This document shows positions 5,252-5,822 of a stretch of 5,822 nt of DNA, piece after piece. The position numbers and the translations under genes were made by a program. The first letter of the stretch is position 1; the number at the start of each line of letters is the position of its first letter. The notes below the pieces were generated by a model. It did not search any database and was not told the origin of the DNA. It worked only from the letters and a program-made list of their open reading frames with translations. Source of the DNA: an uncultured Eubacteriales bacterium (GTDB lineage Bacteria > Bacillota > Clostridia > Christensenellales > Borkfalkiaceae); the NCBI GenBank assembly GCA_958405585.1, contig CATYEP010000122.1:1-5822 (forward strand). The letters are read 5' to 3'.

Positions 5252-5680
5252 ATGAAAAATGAATTGACGAGAAAGAATGGTTATTCAGATTATGATTTCT
5301 TTGATGAAGCGATGCATGATTTCTTCCCTGCATTCTATAGCAGGAACAACGGACACAAGTATATGCGTACGGATATCAAGGAAACGGAAAAAGATTATGT
5401 TATGGAAGTTGAAATGCCCGGCATGGACAAGAAGGATATCGGAATCGATCTGAAAGACGGGTATCTGAACATTTCCGTGCAGAAGGCAGAAAAGCAAGAC
5501 GGAGACAAGAAGGAAAATTACATTCATCGTGAACGCAGTTTTTCCTGCCGTCGCAGCTATTATGTCGGGGATGTGCAGAAAGAGGACATCAAAGCGAAGT
5601 ATGAAAACGGTATTCTGACCGTTACGATCCCGAAGGAATCGCCTTCGCGCCCGCAGGAGCACAGAATCGAAATTGAATAA
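5252..5680 (+). CDS. Small heat-shock protein, Hsp20/alpha-crystallin family
   Basis: Small heat-shock proteins are ATP-independent holdases that form oligomers and keep unfolding proteins soluble for refolding by DnaK/ClpB. The 142-aa product has the family's three parts. A short N-terminal arm includes YDFFDEAMHDFFPAFY (14-29). The alpha-crystallin domain spans about 38-128, opening with MRTDIKETEKDYVMEVEMPG (38-57) and closing with the signature A-K-Y-E-N-G-I-L-T-V-T-I-P (115-127). A C-terminal tail carries the I-x-I motif (Ile139-Glu-Ile141) that docks in a neighbouring subunit during assembly. The length fits the bacterial class often called Hsp18. It is monocistronic: its own strong promoter lies upstream and a strong terminator follows. 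CIRCE over the transcription start indicates HrcA control. No CtsR-type GGTCAAA heptad repeat is visible. A start at ATG 5243 would add MIF but is excluded by the ribosome binding site. hsp18/hspA-type symbols vary, so none is given. Confidence 0.96.
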   Translation: MKNELTRKNGYSDYDFFDEAMHDFFPAFYSRNNGHKYMRTDIKETEKDYVMEVEMPGMDKKDIGIDLKDGYLNISVQKAEKQDGDKKENYIHRERSFSCRRSYYVGDVQKEDIKAKYENGILTVTIPKESPSRPQEHRIEIE

Positions 5681-5706
5681 TGAATTTTGCGGAAAAGCGA
5701 AATTCA
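5681..5706 (+). other. Stem-loop directly after the hsp20 stop codon
   Basis: TGAATTTTGC (5681-5690) pairs with GCGAAATTCA (5697-5706) through ten pairs, one a T-G wobble, around GGAAAA. There is no T-run, so it is more likely a 3'-UTR structure that slows exonuclease decay than a terminator. It also opens with a second in-frame stop (TGA). Confidence 0.45.
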
Positions 5707-5708
5707 GC

Positions 5709-5742
5709 AAAAAAGGGTGCGGTATTTACCGCACCCTTTTTT
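5709..5742 (+). terminator. Strong intrinsic terminator of hsp20
   Basis: AAAAAAGGGTGCGGT (5709-5723) is the exact reverse complement of ACCGCACCCTTTTTT (5728-5742), with loop ATTT. The 8-bp GC-rich core GGGTGCGG/CCGCACCC is followed by six T's. The six A's on the other side make it able to work in both directions, for a convergent gene beyond the window. Confidence 0.92.
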
Positions 5743-5822
5743 ACTGCCAAAAATACTTTAAACAAAAATTCAAACTCAACGTAGGAAAGAGCATAACTTA
5801 AAAAAGGCGTAATTTTTTGAGC

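Noticed and set aside
5743..5822. Possible start of another gene or regulatory site at the right edge
   Set aside because: AT-rich sequence with no convincing frame, promoter or ribosome binding site on either strand; too short to judge.

Overview
The window reads like a chromosomal segment of a Bacillota bacterium, most likely a clostridial lineage of moderate GC. The evidence is the ecfT-truA gene order typical of Bacillota, AGGAG-type ribosome binding sites, sigma-A promoters close to consensus, and a CIRCE operator in front of a small heat-shock gene. Assignment below class level is not possible from the sequence alone. All six genes lie on the + strand.

Layout: (1) 1-557 is the 3' part of ecfT, the membrane scaffold of an ECF vitamin/metal importer, cut by the window edge. 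(2) 606-1385 is truA, tRNA pseudouridine synthase. (3) 1424-2428 encodes an unrecognised polytopic membrane protein with a long, probably cytoplasmic, disordered tail built from Tyr-Gly-x-Pro tetrapeptide repeats and two copies of DPFGEF. These three genes are closely spaced (48 and 38 nt gaps) and probably cotranscribed. (4) 2429-2655 is noncoding. It holds a GC-rich palindrome and then a consensus extended -10 promoter. (5) 2656-3996 is mnmE, the tRNA wobble-uridine modification GTPase, followed 38 nt later by a LysR-type regulator (4035-4925) that probably shares its transcript and ends at a hairpin terminator. (6) 4926-5251 is noncoding. It holds that terminator, a second GC-rich palindrome related to the one before mnmE, an A/T-tract region, and a strong promoter overlapped by CIRCE. 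(7) 5252-5680 is an Hsp20-family chaperone gene with a strong intrinsic terminator after it. The last 80 bases hold nothing I can call.

Two of the genes act on tRNA (TruA at positions 38-40, MnmE at wobble U34), but they are separate transcription units. Most of the window is housekeeping. The items most worth a second look are the tandem, overlapping CIRCE-like operators at hsp20, the pair of related palindromes in the two intergenic regions, and the repeat-tailed membrane protein.
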